Assembly (NCBI GenBank): GCA_002707365.1
Contig: PAMQ01000003.1
Location: 1 to 64,000 of the forward strand
Source: Trueperaceae bacterium
Lineage (GTDB): Bacteria; Deinococcota; Deinococci; Deinococcales; Trueperaceae
Length of the DNA stretch: 64,000 bases
Direction of reading: 5' to 3'
Both the position numbers and the translations under genes were made by a program. Each line of letters opens with the position of its first letter. The stretch's first letter is position 1. Positions 8,124 to 18,153 of the stretch are shown piece by piece. The notes below the pieces were generated by a model that made no database searches, was not told the origin of the DNA, and saw only the letters and a program-made list of their open reading frames with translations.

Positions 8124-9551
8124 TTGAGTCTAGTCCTTTACAACACGCAAACCCGCGCTAAAGAAGTGTTCACTCCAATTACCCCAGGTCGGGTCGGAAT
8201 TTACTTTTGTGGCCCAACCGTTTACTCCGAGCCTCATTTAGGACACGCTCGTGGTGCTGTAATTTTTGATGTTTTACGTCGTTGGCTCAGGTCTGAAGGT
8301 TATTCGGTCCGTTTAGTGTCAAACGTCACTGATGTTGGTCACTTAACTGACGATGGCGATAGTGGTGCTGACAAACTTATCCAGCGGGCCAAACTTGAAC
8401 AGTTGGAGCCTATGGAGATTGCCGAAAAATACTTCTGGTTGTACTTTGATGGCCTGGCTGCATTGAATGTACAACGTCCAGACGTCATCCCTAGAGCTAC
8501 AGGACATATACCAGAACAGATTGCTATTACCGAAGAACTTATTAATCGTGGCCTTGCCTATGAGCGTAACGGGAGTGTGTATTTCAAAGTATCAAAATGG
8601 AACCAATACGGGGAGCTGTCAGGTAGAAATCCCGAAGATCTTTTAGAAGGAACTCGGGTACAAGTCCGTACAGAAAAGGACGACCCAAGAGATTTCGCAT
8701 TGTGGAAACGAGCTGAAAAGGAGCACTTGATGCGTTGGAACAGCCCCTGGGGAGAAGGCTTTCCTGGGTGGCACTTAGAGTGCACAGTCATGAGCACAAA
8801 ATACCTAGGCAACGAATTTGACATTCATGGAGGTGGACTTGACCTTGTCTTTCCGCATCATGAATGTTAATTGGCACAAGCTCGTGGAGCCGGTATGCCC
8901 TTTGCCCGGTTTTGGCTGCATTGGAACATGATAACTCTTGGTGGGGAAAAGATGGCCAAATCGAAAGGCCACTTCATAAGCCTGAGCCAGTTATTTGAAA
9001 ATCACCATCCGTCTGAAATCCGTTTCCATCTCCTTCGCTCTCATTACAGAAGCGTTTCAGAATTTAGTGAAGAATCCCTAGCATCTTCATCTTCAGGACT
9101 CAAACGCCTATTGGACGCCCACAACTTACTATCATCAACGCCCGACCAAAAGGGGATTACTCCCGACACGTCGAACCCCTTCACGACCCATCTTGAATCT
9201 TTTCAAAAAGCAATGAAGGACGACTTAAACACCCCGAAAGCTATCGCTGTTTTGTTCGATGCGGCGCGAGATGTTAACCGCGCTATAAAAAAAGGGGTCT
9301 CAGATTCTCTTCCGGACGCCAAATTCCTCTTCAACTATGGCCTCTACGAAATACTAGGCCTCTCCCCAATCAATGACCAGAACATAGCTACGACTAGATT
9401 AGATGGTCTAATAACAATGTTGATAGGCCAGAGAGATCTAGCGCGACAACAGCGAAATTACGCACAGGCCGACAAGATTCGAGATAACCTTCACGACTTG
9501 GGAATTATCCTTGAAGACGGTCCGGATGGAACCAACTGGAAATTAGATTAG
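8124..9551 (+). CDS. cysS: Cysteine--tRNA ligase, interrupted by an in-frame TAA at 8868-8870
   Basis: Charges tRNA-Cys. All class I landmarks are present: zinc Cys in [19 protein letters not shown] (with the HIGH-type HLGH), second zinc Cys in [13 protein letters not shown], then KMAKS for KMSKS and a C-terminal helical domain. After FPHHEC the frame meets TAA, then continues without shift as [18 protein letters not shown]. Aligned to E. coli CysRS, the TAA occupies Glu238, a zinc ligand (usual sequence HHENEIAQ). Termination there would remove KMSKS and the anticodon domain. A single GAA-to-TAA change explains it. Start is TTG behind AAAGGAG. The spliced length of about 475 residues is normal. 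No other cysS is in the window. Confidence 0.9.
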
Positions 9552-9567
9552 AGAACTGGAAACTAAC

Positions 9568-10476
9568 CTAGCCTGGGTACCCCCACACTTTATAGATAAT
9601 CTTCGGTACGTCAGTAAGGGTCTTAGCATTCCTGAACCGTTCCGCCTCCGGCCCATAAACAATTAGTGGAACGGGATTACGGGTGTGCAGACTTGTGTTC
9701 ATTTCTTCGATATTGCCATGATCGGAAGAGATTATTAAAGTTGTGTTTAGACCAAGCTCTTCCAGCACGCCACCTATAACCTTATCAACCTTCTCGACGA
9801 TATCTAGAGCCTCTTGAAAGGAACCTCGGTGGCCCACCCGATCTGTCATCCAGAAGTCAAAAAACGTAAACGTGTGCTTCCGTGACATCTTGGCCAAATC
9901 ATTACCTGCCTCGCCAGGAGATAGGGGATTTAAATTAGGAACGGTTTTCCTAAGTGCTTCACGAGTAATGTCACCACTCACCGCCTCCCGATCAACCAAT
10001 TCGTTTATTGAAGCCAGTTTTCCGCCCGAAGCCAGAGCTGCGTAAACGGGCACATTTACCCGGAACCGACGACGTTCGAGGGCCTTAAAGTACGAAGGAG
10101 GATAAGCGTTTGCTAAAATAGCACCACCCCGAAAACAATTAGCCCTAGAAAATAGAGTCCCTTTATCTAGAGCTGATTTAAGGGTTGGACCAGGCCAGGG
10201 ACCGTAATGGCCAGACATCACCTCCGCACCATTTATTCCGGCAATTAAAGAAGTTTGGCCTGTTGCAGACTGCGGTAACCCATCAAAGCCTAGTGTAGCG
10301 TCAAGCCTTGCAAACAGTACCCGCTGGCATCGTCTTTCTAGTAGAGTCCTGGTTAATTTACCTCCAATTAAATTGGTTAAATAAGGCGTTCTGGCCAAAA
10401 CAAACGGGTTGGCCTCTTCATGATCTGGACCAATCCCAACTCCGTCTAGGAACAGGAAGAGGAACTTGGAACCCAT
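9568..10476 (-). CDS. Metalloenzyme-superfamily protein (phosphoglycerate/phosphopentomutase-like)
   Basis: 302 residues with the alkaline-phosphatase-type core shared by iPGM, apgM and phosphopentomutase: N-terminal metal site FLFLDGVGIG, a Ser/Thr-containing segment SATGQTSLI that aligns with the phospho-acceptor loop, and C-terminal metal ligands in ISSDHGNIEEM and LHTRNPVPLIVYG. It is shorter than iPGM (about 510) and apgM (about 400), so the substrate is unclear; a hydrolase or mutase is possible. The ATG directly follows the trpS stop (TAAATG), which indicates co-translation with trpS. Confidence 0.75.
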   Translation of the reverse strand: MGSKFLFLFLDGVGIGPDHEEANPFVLARTPYLTNLIGGKLTRTLLERRCQRVLFARLDATLGFDGLPQSATGQTSLIAGINGAEVMSGHYGPWPGPTLKSALDKGTLFSRANCFRGGAILANAYPPSYFKALERRRFRVNVPVYAALASGGKLASINELVDREAVSGDITREALRKTVPNLNPLSPGEAGNDLAKMSRKHTFTFFDFWMTDRVGHRGSFQEALDIVEKVDKVIGGVLEELGLNTTLIISSDHGNIEEMNTSLHTRNPVPLIVYGPEAERFRNAKTLTDVPKIIYKVWGYPG

Positions 10477-11520
10477 TTACCCTATGCCTACTGCCCCTTT
10501 TACTTTATCAAGTACCGGCCAGGCTATTTCTCGCGCTCGTTGCGCTCCTTTGTGAAGAATTCGGTCTAGCTCTGCTGGATCTCCCATATAGGAGTTAAAC
10601 TTTTGTCTAATCGGCTCAAGTTCGTTAAGCACCAAGTCGGCAACAGCAGATTTCAGATACCCATAGCCCTCACCTTCGAACTCGGCTTCGACTTGTGATT
10701 TTGCTAAGCCTGATAATACGCGATAAATAGTCATTAGGTTGAGAACGCCTGGCGAAGCATATTTAAATCGACATTCTCGTCCCGAATCTGTTACCGCAGA
10801 CATAATCGTCTTCCGTACGACCTTCTCAGAATCTAGAAGGTTGATGGCGTGCCCGACCCTTTCTTGATCAAAGCTTTTGCTCATTTTGATGGTGGGATCG
10901 TCCATTCCCATAATTTTTGCCCCAATATCAGGAATACTCACTTGCGGAAGGGGGAACACCTCCCCAAAAAGGTTATTGAAGCGAGTGGCTATATCTCTTG
11001 TCAACTCCACATGTTGGCGCTGATCTTCTCCTACTGGTACTAAGTCTGTATTGTATAGAAGAATATCTGCTGCCTGAAGAACAGGGTAATCAAGGAGTCC
11101 TGTTCCAATACTAGCGGTTGTTTGGGATTTGCTTTTGAATTGAGTCATCCTCTGTAACCATCCAAGTGGCGTGGTGCAATTCAATATCCATGCTAGTTCA
11201 GCATGTTCATGAAGATGAGATTGCACAAAGACAATATTTCGGTCAGGCTCAATCCCGCTTGCAAAAAACAACGCCGCAACTACTCTAGACGCCTCGCGGA
11301 GTTTTTGGGGGTCTACGGCTTCTGGAATAGTTAACGCATGTAGGTCAACTACACAAAAAATATTGTCTCTTTCTTCTTGGGACGCTACCCATTGCCTCAG
11401 AGCTCCTAAGTACGTACCGAGATGCAGGGTACCTGTCGGTTGCACCCCGGAAAACACCCGAGGCAAAGAATCTTTATTGGACATATGGGACGAAACGTTG
11501 GTCGAGCTAGATGGTTCCAT
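10477..11520 (-). CDS. trpS: Tryptophan--tRNA ligase
   Basis: Charges tRNA-Trp. Class I motifs: GVQPTGTLHLGTYLGAL (HIGH region), GLLDYPVLQAADILLY, PVGEDQRQHVELTRDIA and the KMSKS loop DPTIKMSKS. I place the start at the ATG 11518-11520 (MEPSSSTNV), giving 347 residues. A TATACT box lies 6 bases upstream, the leaderless spacing seen repeatedly here, and the conserved core begins shortly after. An upstream GTG at 11610 would add 30 poorly conserved residues that run through the promoter. The downstream metalloenzyme gene is directly adjacent. Confidence 0.93.
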   Translation of the reverse strand: MEPSSSTNVSSHMSNKDSLPRVFSGVQPTGTLHLGTYLGALRQWVASQEERDNIFCVVDLHALTIPEAVDPQKLREASRVVAALFFASGIEPDRNIVFVQSHLHEHAELAWILNCTTPLGWLQRMTQFKSKSQTTASIGTGLLDYPVLQAADILLYNTDLVPVGEDQRQHVELTRDIATRFNNLFGEVFPLPQVSIPDIGAKIMGMDDPTIKMSKSFDQERVGHAINLLDSEKVVRKTIMSAVTDSGRECRFKYASPGVLNLMTIYRVLSGLAKSQVEAEFEGEGYGYLKSAVADLVLNELEPIRQKFNSYMGDPAELDRILHKGAQRAREIAWPVLDKVKGAVGIG

Positions 11521-11526
11521 GCCACC

Positions 11527-11532
11527 AGTATA
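11527..11532 (-). promoter_or_regulatory. -10 box of a leaderless promoter for trpS
   Basis: On the minus strand TATACT lies 6 bases before the ATG at 11520. It decides the trpS start because it falls inside the longer reading frame. Confidence 0.55.
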
Positions 11533-11692
11533 GCTGTGCCCGATTAAGTTGCCGTGCAGTTTCTTGTTCGAAGAAGCCAGCCAAAACCGATTTTGCCTAT
11601 AACGTCCCACCTAACCAATTTTGTTGGCCACAGTTTAAATTGGCTGACTGCACCAAACAATCCAGCGATTAAGTAATACATTGGTTGGGGGT

Positions 11693-12919
11693 TCAATGTT
11701 CAACATCGAGCTCTAACCATCTGAAGGGGTTCATGGGTACTCCCCGAAGCCGCACTTCCCAATGAAGGTGTGGGCCTGTCGATAACCCCGTTGACCCTAC
11801 ATACCCGATGACCTGCCCCCGGTTCACCCAATCTCCAGTCTCGACCAACATGCGAGATTGATGGCAGTAAATACTTGATAGACCCGCCCCATGATCGATC
11901 ACAACTACTCCTCCCCTAATTGAGAAAAACCCGGTTTCAACCACGACGCCTGAATTGGTTGCTAGGATCTCAGTGCCCGTTTTTGCAGCAATGTCGACCC
12001 CAGAATGTGGATAGATCTCAGGTAATCCGGGGTATCGTCGGCCTTGTCCGAAAGCTCCAGTAATAGGTCCGATAACGGGAACCCTGAAGCTACTCTGCCA
12101 TAACCTGTCGATCCGTCCATCCCCATAATCTTTCCTTAATCGAGATTCTTCGATGACCCTCTCCTTCAGGTCCAGACTATTTAAATTACCTGACCCGAAT
12201 TCTAAATTAAGTACGGGGTGGGCATACTCTAAAATCCTGACTGTTTTTTCAACGGTTCTTTCTTCCCGGAATTCGTCAACAATCCTCCCGGTAAAACTGA
12301 TCACCCGATTATCGGAAACCAGGTCTATGCTGCCAAAAGCGTAGCCAGACGTGCCAGAAACAAAAACCGGGAGCTCCTGATCTCCAGCCAGAATTTGCAC
12401 CGCTTCTACCCAAGCGTCCTGGTCACCCAAACCCTCCCAACTAAGACGAATAACGTATGGATCTCCTCGATAAATAGAATCAGCAACGTGGATCTCGACT
12501 TTTTGAGCTCTTATTGCGTTAATTTCTCTAATTTCAATAACTGTATTACCGGCATTGTCGCGAGCGGTAACCGTCAAATTTTGCAATCCAGGCTGTCCGG
12601 AAAACAAGGTCCTCGAGTCATGCGCCGTAACCTTTTTTATGTCGTCTCCGTATTCTAACTCTACGCTAACCAGTGCGTTGGCAGTGACAAATACCGGGAA
12701 TGTTTCATCTGCTAGAACTTGCTCTTGAACCTGGACTGATATTTCTAATGGGTTACCAGTGGCCATTGATACTGAAAACCAGCCAGCGAAAACTAAATAT
12801 GTGGCAAGAGAAATCCTCCGGCACATTCGCTGTAGTGACCTATCTACCTCACCACCCAAGCCGAGTTTCACCCCATATGGGAAGCCCCTCGACAAGGACG
12901 TTAGGTGGGTCGATTCCAT
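11693..12919 (-). CDS. M23-family metallopeptidase (LytM-type), exported
   Basis: Probable peptidoglycan endopeptidase or amidase activator in the periplasm. A signal-anchor (ISLATYLVFAGWFSVSMA) is followed by a beta-rich middle region (about 60-290) and a C-terminal M23 domain. The M23 domain has the zinc motif HSGVDIAAKTG, the HxH of STGPHLHWEVR, and IDHGAGLSSIYCHQS between them, so all ligands are present. The ATG at 12919 begins 10 bases after the hpt stop and suits co-translation. A second ATG at 12826 lies just before the signal peptide and is an equally good start. An ORF start at 12982 would overlap hpt and is unlikely. Confidence 0.85.
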   Translation of the reverse strand: MESTHLTSLSRGFPYGVKLGLGGEVDRSLQRMCRRISLATYLVFAGWFSVSMATGNPLEISVQVQEQVLADETFPVFVTANALVSVELEYGDDIKKVTAHDSRTLFSGQPGLQNLTVTARDNAGNTVIEIREINAIRAQKVEIHVADSIYRGDPYVIRLSWEGLGDQDAWVEAVQILAGDQELPVFVSGTSGYAFGSIDLVSDNRVISFTGRIVDEFREERTVEKTVRILEYAHPVLNLEFGSGNLNSLDLKERVIEESRLRKDYGDGRIDRLWQSSFRVPVIGPITGAFGQGRRYPGLPEIYPHSGVDIAAKTGTEILATNSGVVVETGFFSIRGGVVVIDHGAGLSSIYCHQSRMLVETGDWVNRGQVIGYVGSTGLSTGPHLHWEVRLRGVPMNPFRWLELDVEH

Positions 12920-12929
12920 TATTTTTGGG

Positions 12930-13472
12930 TTAAGCCTTTTGGCTGGTGATAAACGGTAGATTCCTATAGATCTGGTCGGCATCTAAACCATAACCGTAAA
13001 CAAAGGCATCCTCTATCTCAAAACCTAGGTAGTCTATTCCGACTTCGACAAGTCTGCGCGAAGGCTTAGATAGTAAAGCAGCAACTTTAACGCTAAGCGG
13101 TTCTCTGCCTTTCAGATATCTCAGCAAATACTGCATCGTTAACCCGGTATCAACAATATCTTCAACAAGAATTACATGCCGATTTTTCAAACTTTGATCT
13201 AGATCTTTGGTTAATCTAACCTCGCCGCTGGATTCCGTCCGGGAACCATAACTAGAAACAGATAAGAAATCGACGGTTATTGGAGCATCAATAGCGCGCA
13301 CCAAATCCGCTAAAAAAATAAATGCTCCATTAAGCACACATATGAGATGGGGGCTCTGGCCCGCATAGTCACGACATATAGCTGACCCTAATTCTTTAAT
13401 TCGCGTTTGAATGACCTCGGGATCGAGTTGAACATTTCCAGCTCCAGAGGAAAATATACCTTTTCCGCCCAC
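12930..13472 (-). CDS. hpt: Hypoxanthine phosphoribosyltransferase
   Basis: Purine salvage: joins hypoxanthine or guanine to PRPP. The 180 residues show the type I PRTase features: the loop VLNGAFIFLADLVRAI, the PRPP-binding ILVEDIVDTGLTMQYLL, and DYLGFEIEDAFVYGYGLD for purine recognition. Length is typical. Start is GTG at 13470-13472; the first dozen residues (GGKGIFSSGAG) are not conserved, so the true start could be internal. It is followed after 10 bases by the M23 peptidase gene. Confidence 0.9.
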   Translation of the reverse strand: MGGKGIFSSGAGNVQLDPEVIQTRIKELGSAICRDYAGQSPHLICVLNGAFIFLADLVRAIDAPITVDFLSVSSYGSRTESSGEVRLTKDLDQSLKNRHVILVEDIVDTGLTMQYLLRYLKGREPLSVKVAALLSKPSRRLVEVGIDYLGFEIEDAFVYGYGLDADQIYRNLPFITSQKA

Positions 13473-13522
13473 AGTCTAAACACCCCACAATATTGACTAA
13501 ATCTCTGCCTATCCTTACCTAG

Positions 13523-14257
13523 TTAACTTCCCTCGAAAGTATACCCGGCTGCTTCCATATCATCAGCCTGTAAAATCCTGAACTGACCCACCCCTATTTT
13601 ACCAAGGACTAGCTGACCTATCCGCACGCGAACTAACCTAGAAACCGTGTATCCGATTACGGTCAACATTTTGCGAATTTGTCGGTTACGACCCTGATGA
13701 ATGGTAATGAAACAACCACCTTTAAGAATCTTTACTTCATCCGCGACTGCAAGTCCATCATCAATCTTTACGCCACGTAGCAACTTTTGGCGAGCGTTTG
13801 AACTAAGACTTCCTTCCCTCGTCCAAACTCTATAGCCCTTGGGAGTCCGATGCTTAGGATGAGTAAGAGTGTACGTAAGATCGCCATCTGTTGACAAAAG
13901 CATAAGACCCTCAGAGTCAGCATCAAGACGTCCTACTGGGTGTAACCCACGGACATGGGGCACCAAATCCATTACAGTAGGCCTTCCCTTATCGTCTTTT
14001 ACTGTGGAAACCACTCCAACTGGCTTATGAATCATGTAGGTAATATGGGTTTTCCGCCTTAGGACCGGTTTACCTGAAACCGTGATTTCATCATTAATTC
14101 CAACTGTCGCGCCGAGATCAATAACAACACCATTGACCTTAACTTCTCCTTGTTCAATCAACTGTTCGCATCTACGTCTACTAGCTACTCCCGCTCGAGC
14201 AAGAACTTTTTGTACCCGCTGACTGCTCACGTATCCGATTTTACTCCGTTTGGACAC
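13523..14257 (-). CDS. Pseudouridine synthase, RsuA/RluB family
   Basis: Isomerises uridine to pseudouridine in rRNA. The 244 residues hold an N-terminal S4 RNA-binding domain (QKVLARAGVASRRRCEQLI, about 16-34) and the catalytic domain with the aspartate in GRLDADSEGLMLLSTDGDL. The C-terminal half has the RluB/RsuA signature GRNRQIRKML. Whether it acts on 16S (RsuA) or 23S (RluB, RluE, RluF) cannot be settled by reading. Starts with GTG; a GTG eight codons later (before SSQRVQK) is an alternative. Expected in the cytoplasm during ribosome assembly. Confidence 0.9.
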   Translation of the reverse strand: MSKRSKIGYVSSQRVQKVLARAGVASRRRCEQLIEQGEVKVNGVVIDLGATVGINDEITVSGKPVLRRKTHITYMIHKPVGVVSTVKDDKGRPTVMDLVPHVRGLHPVGRLDADSEGLMLLSTDGDLTYTLTHPKHRTPKGYRVWTREGSLSSNARQKLLRGVKIDDGLAVADEVKILKGGCFITIHQGRNRQIRKMLTVIGYTVSRLVRVRIGQLVLGKIGVGQFRILQADDMEAAGYTFEGS

Positions 14258-14923
14258 CCTTAATCCTCTCGGTAAACACTGCTTTGGCTTACCTTAAACC
14301 GAAGAGCCCCCCAACATGTTCCTCTCCCAAGCAAATTCCTATCGGGCATCTACCCTAGATTAATGTTCCTTTACGGACCCGGCTATGTTCCAGCCTATCC
14401 TAGAAAACAGAGACACTGCTAATTTGCCTGGTACCTCAATTTTAGATCTTCCCTCCAAGGCGGTGACACCAAAATTAGATCCTTGGAATCCACTGCACTT
14501 TCCCACGTTCCGGGCTCGATCGTCCTTTCGATTCGAAGCCTGTCGGAATGACCCCTTCCCGACTCTCGGACAGCGGCCTTGCACCTTAACCCCGTTTTCG
14601 TTACCTAAATATCTATGGCTCCTGAGTGTTTACCCTCTCAGGCATTCGACTTCGGATCATTAGTTATGTCCCGGAAACACACCCCGTTATGCTTTTTGAG
14701 CTCTCTCAAGCCCATTGTTTTCAACTTATCTACTATCGCGATAGCGGGCTCATTATCGATGCAGCGACCGGAGCTGGATTTCACAGACTCTCCTAGTACC
14801 TCTTACCAAGGTTACGGTCCTCAAAACATTCACATACCTCTTGAATGGAAAGCCTGGAAACACTCTCTTATGCAAAACCTTCTGTGTTAAACTGCGCTCT
14901 TGTCGTTCCGAATCTTCGACCAT
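14258..14923. other. 666-base stretch between a pseudouridine synthase gene and tRNA-Leu; no gene recognised
   Basis: Two overlapping plus-strand open frames exist (14385-14663, 92 codons; 14615-14890, 91 codons), and a minus-strand one (14360-14584). None has a recognisable family, a good ribosome-binding site or a leaderless -10 box at the standard distance. I looked for RNase P, SRP and tmRNA signatures and saw none I could defend. The plus-strand frames have moderately protein-like composition (for example ILENRDTANLPGTSILDL), so a decayed gene is possible. Confidence 0.35.
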
Positions 14924-15010
14924 GCCGAAGTGGCGGAATTGGTAGACGCGCATGATTCAGGGTCATGTGGCCGCGAGGCTGTGTGGGTTCAAGTCCCACC
15001 TTCGGCACCA
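14924..15010 (+). tRNA. tRNA-Leu (anticodon CAG)
   Basis: An 87-base tRNA with encoded CCA end. Acceptor GCCGAAG pairs with CTTCGGC. The anticodon stem CATGA/TCATG encloses loop TTCAGGG, giving anticodon CAG. A long class II variable arm (around TGGCCGCGAGGCTGT) and the T-loop GGTTCAAGTCC are clear. It reads leucine CUG codons. The minus-strand glyS ends 53 bases downstream. Confidence 0.97.
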
Positions 15011-15062
15011 TTTTAATGTTTTAGGACATCACGGTTGTTTCTTTGCTAAAGCCAGCGCACTC

Positions 15063-17195
15063 CTAAAGGGTTACTCCTTCGACCCTTTCAAGGTTACCTA
15101 GACTGGAAAGGGTTTCTTTGACTTCCTTTAGAAGAGCGAGTCGATTCCTTTTAACCTCTTCCTCATCAGCCATAACCAGTACTTTATCTAAAAAATTATC
15201 TAGCGGCTCTTTTATAGCAAGGATCCCGCTAATCTCGTGACTTAACTCTTGTGGTCGGTCAGGAAGGTTTGCCTGCAGATCCCAAGGTATAAATGCCTTA
15301 TCAGCTTTTTCTATTAACGCCCGTGTAGCCTCTCGAAATTGCCCTAAGGATTTTGCAAGATACGATTCTGCAGGATCACGAAATAGAGCTGGGTTTATTT
15401 GTCCATCAGTATTGGTTTCCCCAATTAAATTAGAAGCACGTTTAAACAGAGCCAAAAGATCAGGAAATTCTCCTATCGTGCATAAGTGCGATAGGAGAAG
15501 GGCCCGTCTAGCATTATGTATGACGGGCAGTTTTATATCAGCCGCAGCGCGGGTAATCGATGTTTTAATCCCATGTTCTTGAAGTATCGATACCATCCGC
15601 TCGTGAAGGAATCGACTCACCTCTTCAACAGTTGCCTCGCTTTCGCTATTAAGTAACGGCCGCAGTGTGCCTGCTGATATAGAAATTAGATCGCGAGCTG
15701 GTATTTTCCACCCCTGCCGATTAAGAATTCTTACTACAGCTACGGCCGCCCGTCGGAGGCCGTAAGGGTCAGTTGAGCCCGTGGGTCCTGACCCGATAGA
15801 AAAAAACCCGGTTATCGTGTCTAAGCGATCCATTACAGAAAGAAGTGCACCGACATTATTTCCTGGTAACCGATTCATTGACGCTTTAGGCAATCTCCCT
15901 TCTTCTAGTATCTGGGCAATTTCCGGCTCAAGCCCCTCACTGAGAGCGTATTCTTTGCCCATCGTGCCTTCTAGATCTGGATGTTCCGCTACCATTTCGG
16001 TGCTTAAGTCTGCCTGATAAATTGGTAAAACTTCCTCTAATTGTTTCCTTGCCTCTTTGGAAATTGCTAAAACTCTGCTGACAGAAATTGTTGACCTACG
16101 AATCCTGGCCACCTTGTCAGCAATTGTCCCCAGTTTCCTGTGGAAATTGATCCCGGATAGCCTGTCGGCATGCTCTAACAACTTGAATTTTCTGTCTGCC
16201 TCCCAGAAGTATTTAGCGTCCTGGAGGCGACCGTTGAGAACCTGCTGATAACCGTTGCGAACCACATGGACATTTTTGACCGAATTATTTGAAATAGCCG
16301 CGAAAAAGGGGGCTATTTGCCCATTTAGGCCGCTGATTGGAAAAAATCGCTGATGTTTCATCATTACGGTACGCAAGACCTCTTCAGGTAGCTCCAGATG
16401 GGAATGATCGTATTCCCCTAAAATCCCAAAAGGCTTTTCAACCAAATTCGTAACCTCGTCAAGTAAATTTTGGTCAATGGTTACCTTTAAATTCCTTTTC
16501 CCTATTGCGGCTTTCAATTCCCTTTTTGTAGCTTCGAGACGTTCTTCAACATCGACAAGCACCTCGGCTTCCGAAAGTAGCTGCACATAATCTCGAGGAT
16601 CCCGAATTTCAATTGGTCCAGGAGATAAGAACCTATGCCGATAAGTAATGCTGCCGGCATTTATCCCAGCCACTTCGAAGGGTACTAACTCCGACCCGAA
16701 TAAAGCTGTCACCCATTGAATGGGACGGATGAAAGAGGTTCGTCCGGAGCCCCACCTCATTTTCCTGGGAGCAGGGATCTCTTGAATAACGTTATGGAGA
16801 GTCGAAGCCAAAAGCTCAGAGGTTGGTTCGCCACCCATTTCTTTAATAGCGAATAGATAAGGGCCTCGTTCGGTTTCTTCAACGATTAGATCTTGAACTT
16901 CTAATGAATTAGCCCGGGCGAATCCTATTGCAGCACTTGTTGGAAACCCTTTTGCGTCAAAGGAAGCTATTTTAGCGGGTCCACGCCGCCGCTCCTCCCG
17001 TACCTGGGTCATTGGGCTAACGCTTTCGACAAGTACAGAGATTCTTCTTGGCGAACCATAGGTGCGAACTGGACCATGATTGACCTGAATTTTGTTAAGG
17101 ACCATTTTGATTCCCGAAGCTAGCTCCAGAGCTCCCTCGGCGATATACCAACTGGGAAGCTCTTCCGTGCCAATCTCTAGCAGAAAAGGTAACAT
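15063..17195 (-). CDS. glyS: Glycine--tRNA ligase beta subunit
   Basis: Beta chain of the bacterial alpha2-beta2 GlyRS. The 710 residues begin LPFLLEIGTEELPSWYI, the classic beta-subunit N-terminus. They include an HD-like region with EYDHSHLELPEEVLRTVMMKHQ, the sequence TDPYGLRRAAVAVVRIL, and a C-terminal anticodon-binding helical domain. Length is normal. It overlaps glyQ by an ATGA (start 17193-17195), so the two are translationally coupled. Two-subunit GlyRS is unusual for Deinococcus/Thermus and bears on the taxonomic guess. Confidence 0.95.
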   Translation of the reverse strand: MLPFLLEIGTEELPSWYIAEGALELASGIKMVLNKIQVNHGPVRTYGSPRRISVLVESVSPMTQVREERRRGPAKIASFDAKGFPTSAAIGFARANSLEVQDLIVEETERGPYLFAIKEMGGEPTSELLASTLHNVIQEIPAPRKMRWGSGRTSFIRPIQWVTALFGSELVPFEVAGINAGSITYRHRFLSPGPIEIRDPRDYVQLLSEAEVLVDVEERLEATKRELKAAIGKRNLKVTIDQNLLDEVTNLVEKPFGILGEYDHSHLELPEEVLRTVMMKHQRFFPISGLNGQIAPFFAAISNNSVKNVHVVRNGYQQVLNGRLQDAKYFWEADRKFKLLEHADRLSGINFHRKLGTIADKVARIRRSTISVSRVLAISKEARKQLEEVLPIYQADLSTEMVAEHPDLEGTMGKEYALSEGLEPEIAQILEEGRLPKASMNRLPGNNVGALLSVMDRLDTITGFFSIGSGPTGSTDPYGLRRAAVAVVRILNRQGWKIPARDLISISAGTLRPLLNSESEATVEEVSRFLHERMVSILQEHGIKTSITRAAADIKLPVIHNARRALLLSHLCTIGEFPDLLALFKRASNLIGETNTDGQINPALFRDPAESYLAKSLGQFREATRALIEKADKAFIPWDLQANLPDRPQELSHEISGILAIKEPLDNFLDKVLVMADEEEVKRNRLALLKEVKETLSSLGNLERVEGVTL

Positions 17196-18055
17196 CAGCG
17201 ATTCGCATCTTCCGACAGTTGTTGTTCCAAGTACTCTTTAGCGCTACGCTCGGCTATTCGTCTAACTCGTTGGACATAACTTTGGCGTTGGGTTTGGGCT
17301 AAAACACCACGGGCATCAAGCAGATTGAATACGTGCGAGGCCTTCAGAACAAACTCATACCCCGGATAGACTAATTTAAGCTCAATAAGGCGATTCGCCT
17401 CAGTTTCATAAGCCTCAAATAGGGTGGCTAGCAATTCGGGATCACTTTGCTCAAAATTATATTGACAATGCTGTAATTCAAATTCCCGGCGTAAATCTCC
17501 GATGGTCACACCATCGCTATAAACAATTTCGTAAGCGTGATCCTTATTTTGTAGGTACATTGCCAATCGTTCGAGTCCATACGTCAATTCAACGCTAACT
17601 GGTTCACTGTCAATCCCACCGATTTGTTGAAAATATGTGAACTGGCTGATTTCCATCCCGTCCATCCATACTTCCCAACCTAGTCCCCACGCGCCTAGGG
17701 TCGGGCTTTCCCAATTGTCCTCAACAAAGCGTATGTCATGTTTACCTGCATCTATCCCGATTTCGGCTAGCGACGTCAAATACAATTCCTGCACTTCTAG
17801 GGGGGAGGGCTTCAAAACTACTTGGTATTGGTAAAAATACTGAAACCTATAAGGGTTATCACCATTTCTACCGTCCGCAGGCCGTCGACTCGGCGCAATT
17901 CCCGCTACTTTCCACGCCTTGGGGCCTAGGGCTTTAAGAAAAGTGGTCGATGCGAACGTTCCAGCACCTACTTCAGTATCTTGGGGTGGCGATATAACAC
18001 AACCTCGATTTGCCCAAAATCGGTCTAAGGCCATTATGATATCTTGGAAATTCAT
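17195..18055 (-). CDS. glyQ: Glycine--tRNA ligase alpha subunit
   Basis: Catalytic alpha chain, 286 residues from the ATG at 18053-18055. That start follows GGGGAGAGCGAAC, a good ribosome-binding site; an in-frame GTG at 18070 is less likely. Signatures include [66 protein letters not shown] and RQSYVQRVR near the C-terminus. It pairs with glyS immediately downstream. The divergent clpC leader starts about 110 bases away. Confidence 0.96.
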   Translation of the reverse strand: MNFQDIIMALDRFWANRGCVISPPQDTEVGAGTFASTTFLKALGPKAWKVAGIAPSRRPADGRNGDNPYRFQYFYQYQVVLKPSPLEVQELYLTSLAEIGIDAGKHDIRFVEDNWESPTLGAWGLGWEVWMDGMEISQFTYFQQIGGIDSEPVSVELTYGLERLAMYLQNKDHAYEIVYSDGVTIGDLRREFELQHCQYNFEQSDPELLATLFEAYETEANRLIELKLVYPGYEFVLKASHVFNLLDARGVLAQTQRQSYVQRVRRIAERSAKEYLEQQLSEDANR

Positions 18056-18153
18056 GTTCGCTCTCCCCAAAACGCGAAACGTTTACTCATTTTTCTCCAC
18101 GCGACCAAAACCAAACGTAACAAATGCCCTTTTGGTAACCAACGTCGAGCGCG

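Noticed and set aside
8868-8870. Selenocysteine or pyrrolysine insertion
   Set aside because: Those use TGA and TAG, not TAA, and the residues replaced are glutamates.
8871-9551. A separate gene starting after the cysS stop
   Set aside because: The frame, KMSKS and C-terminal domain are those of cysS itself; it is the downstream half of one gene.
14385-14890. Two plus-strand ORFs as real genes
   Set aside because: No start signal, family or ribosome-binding site; kept only as a note on the gap.
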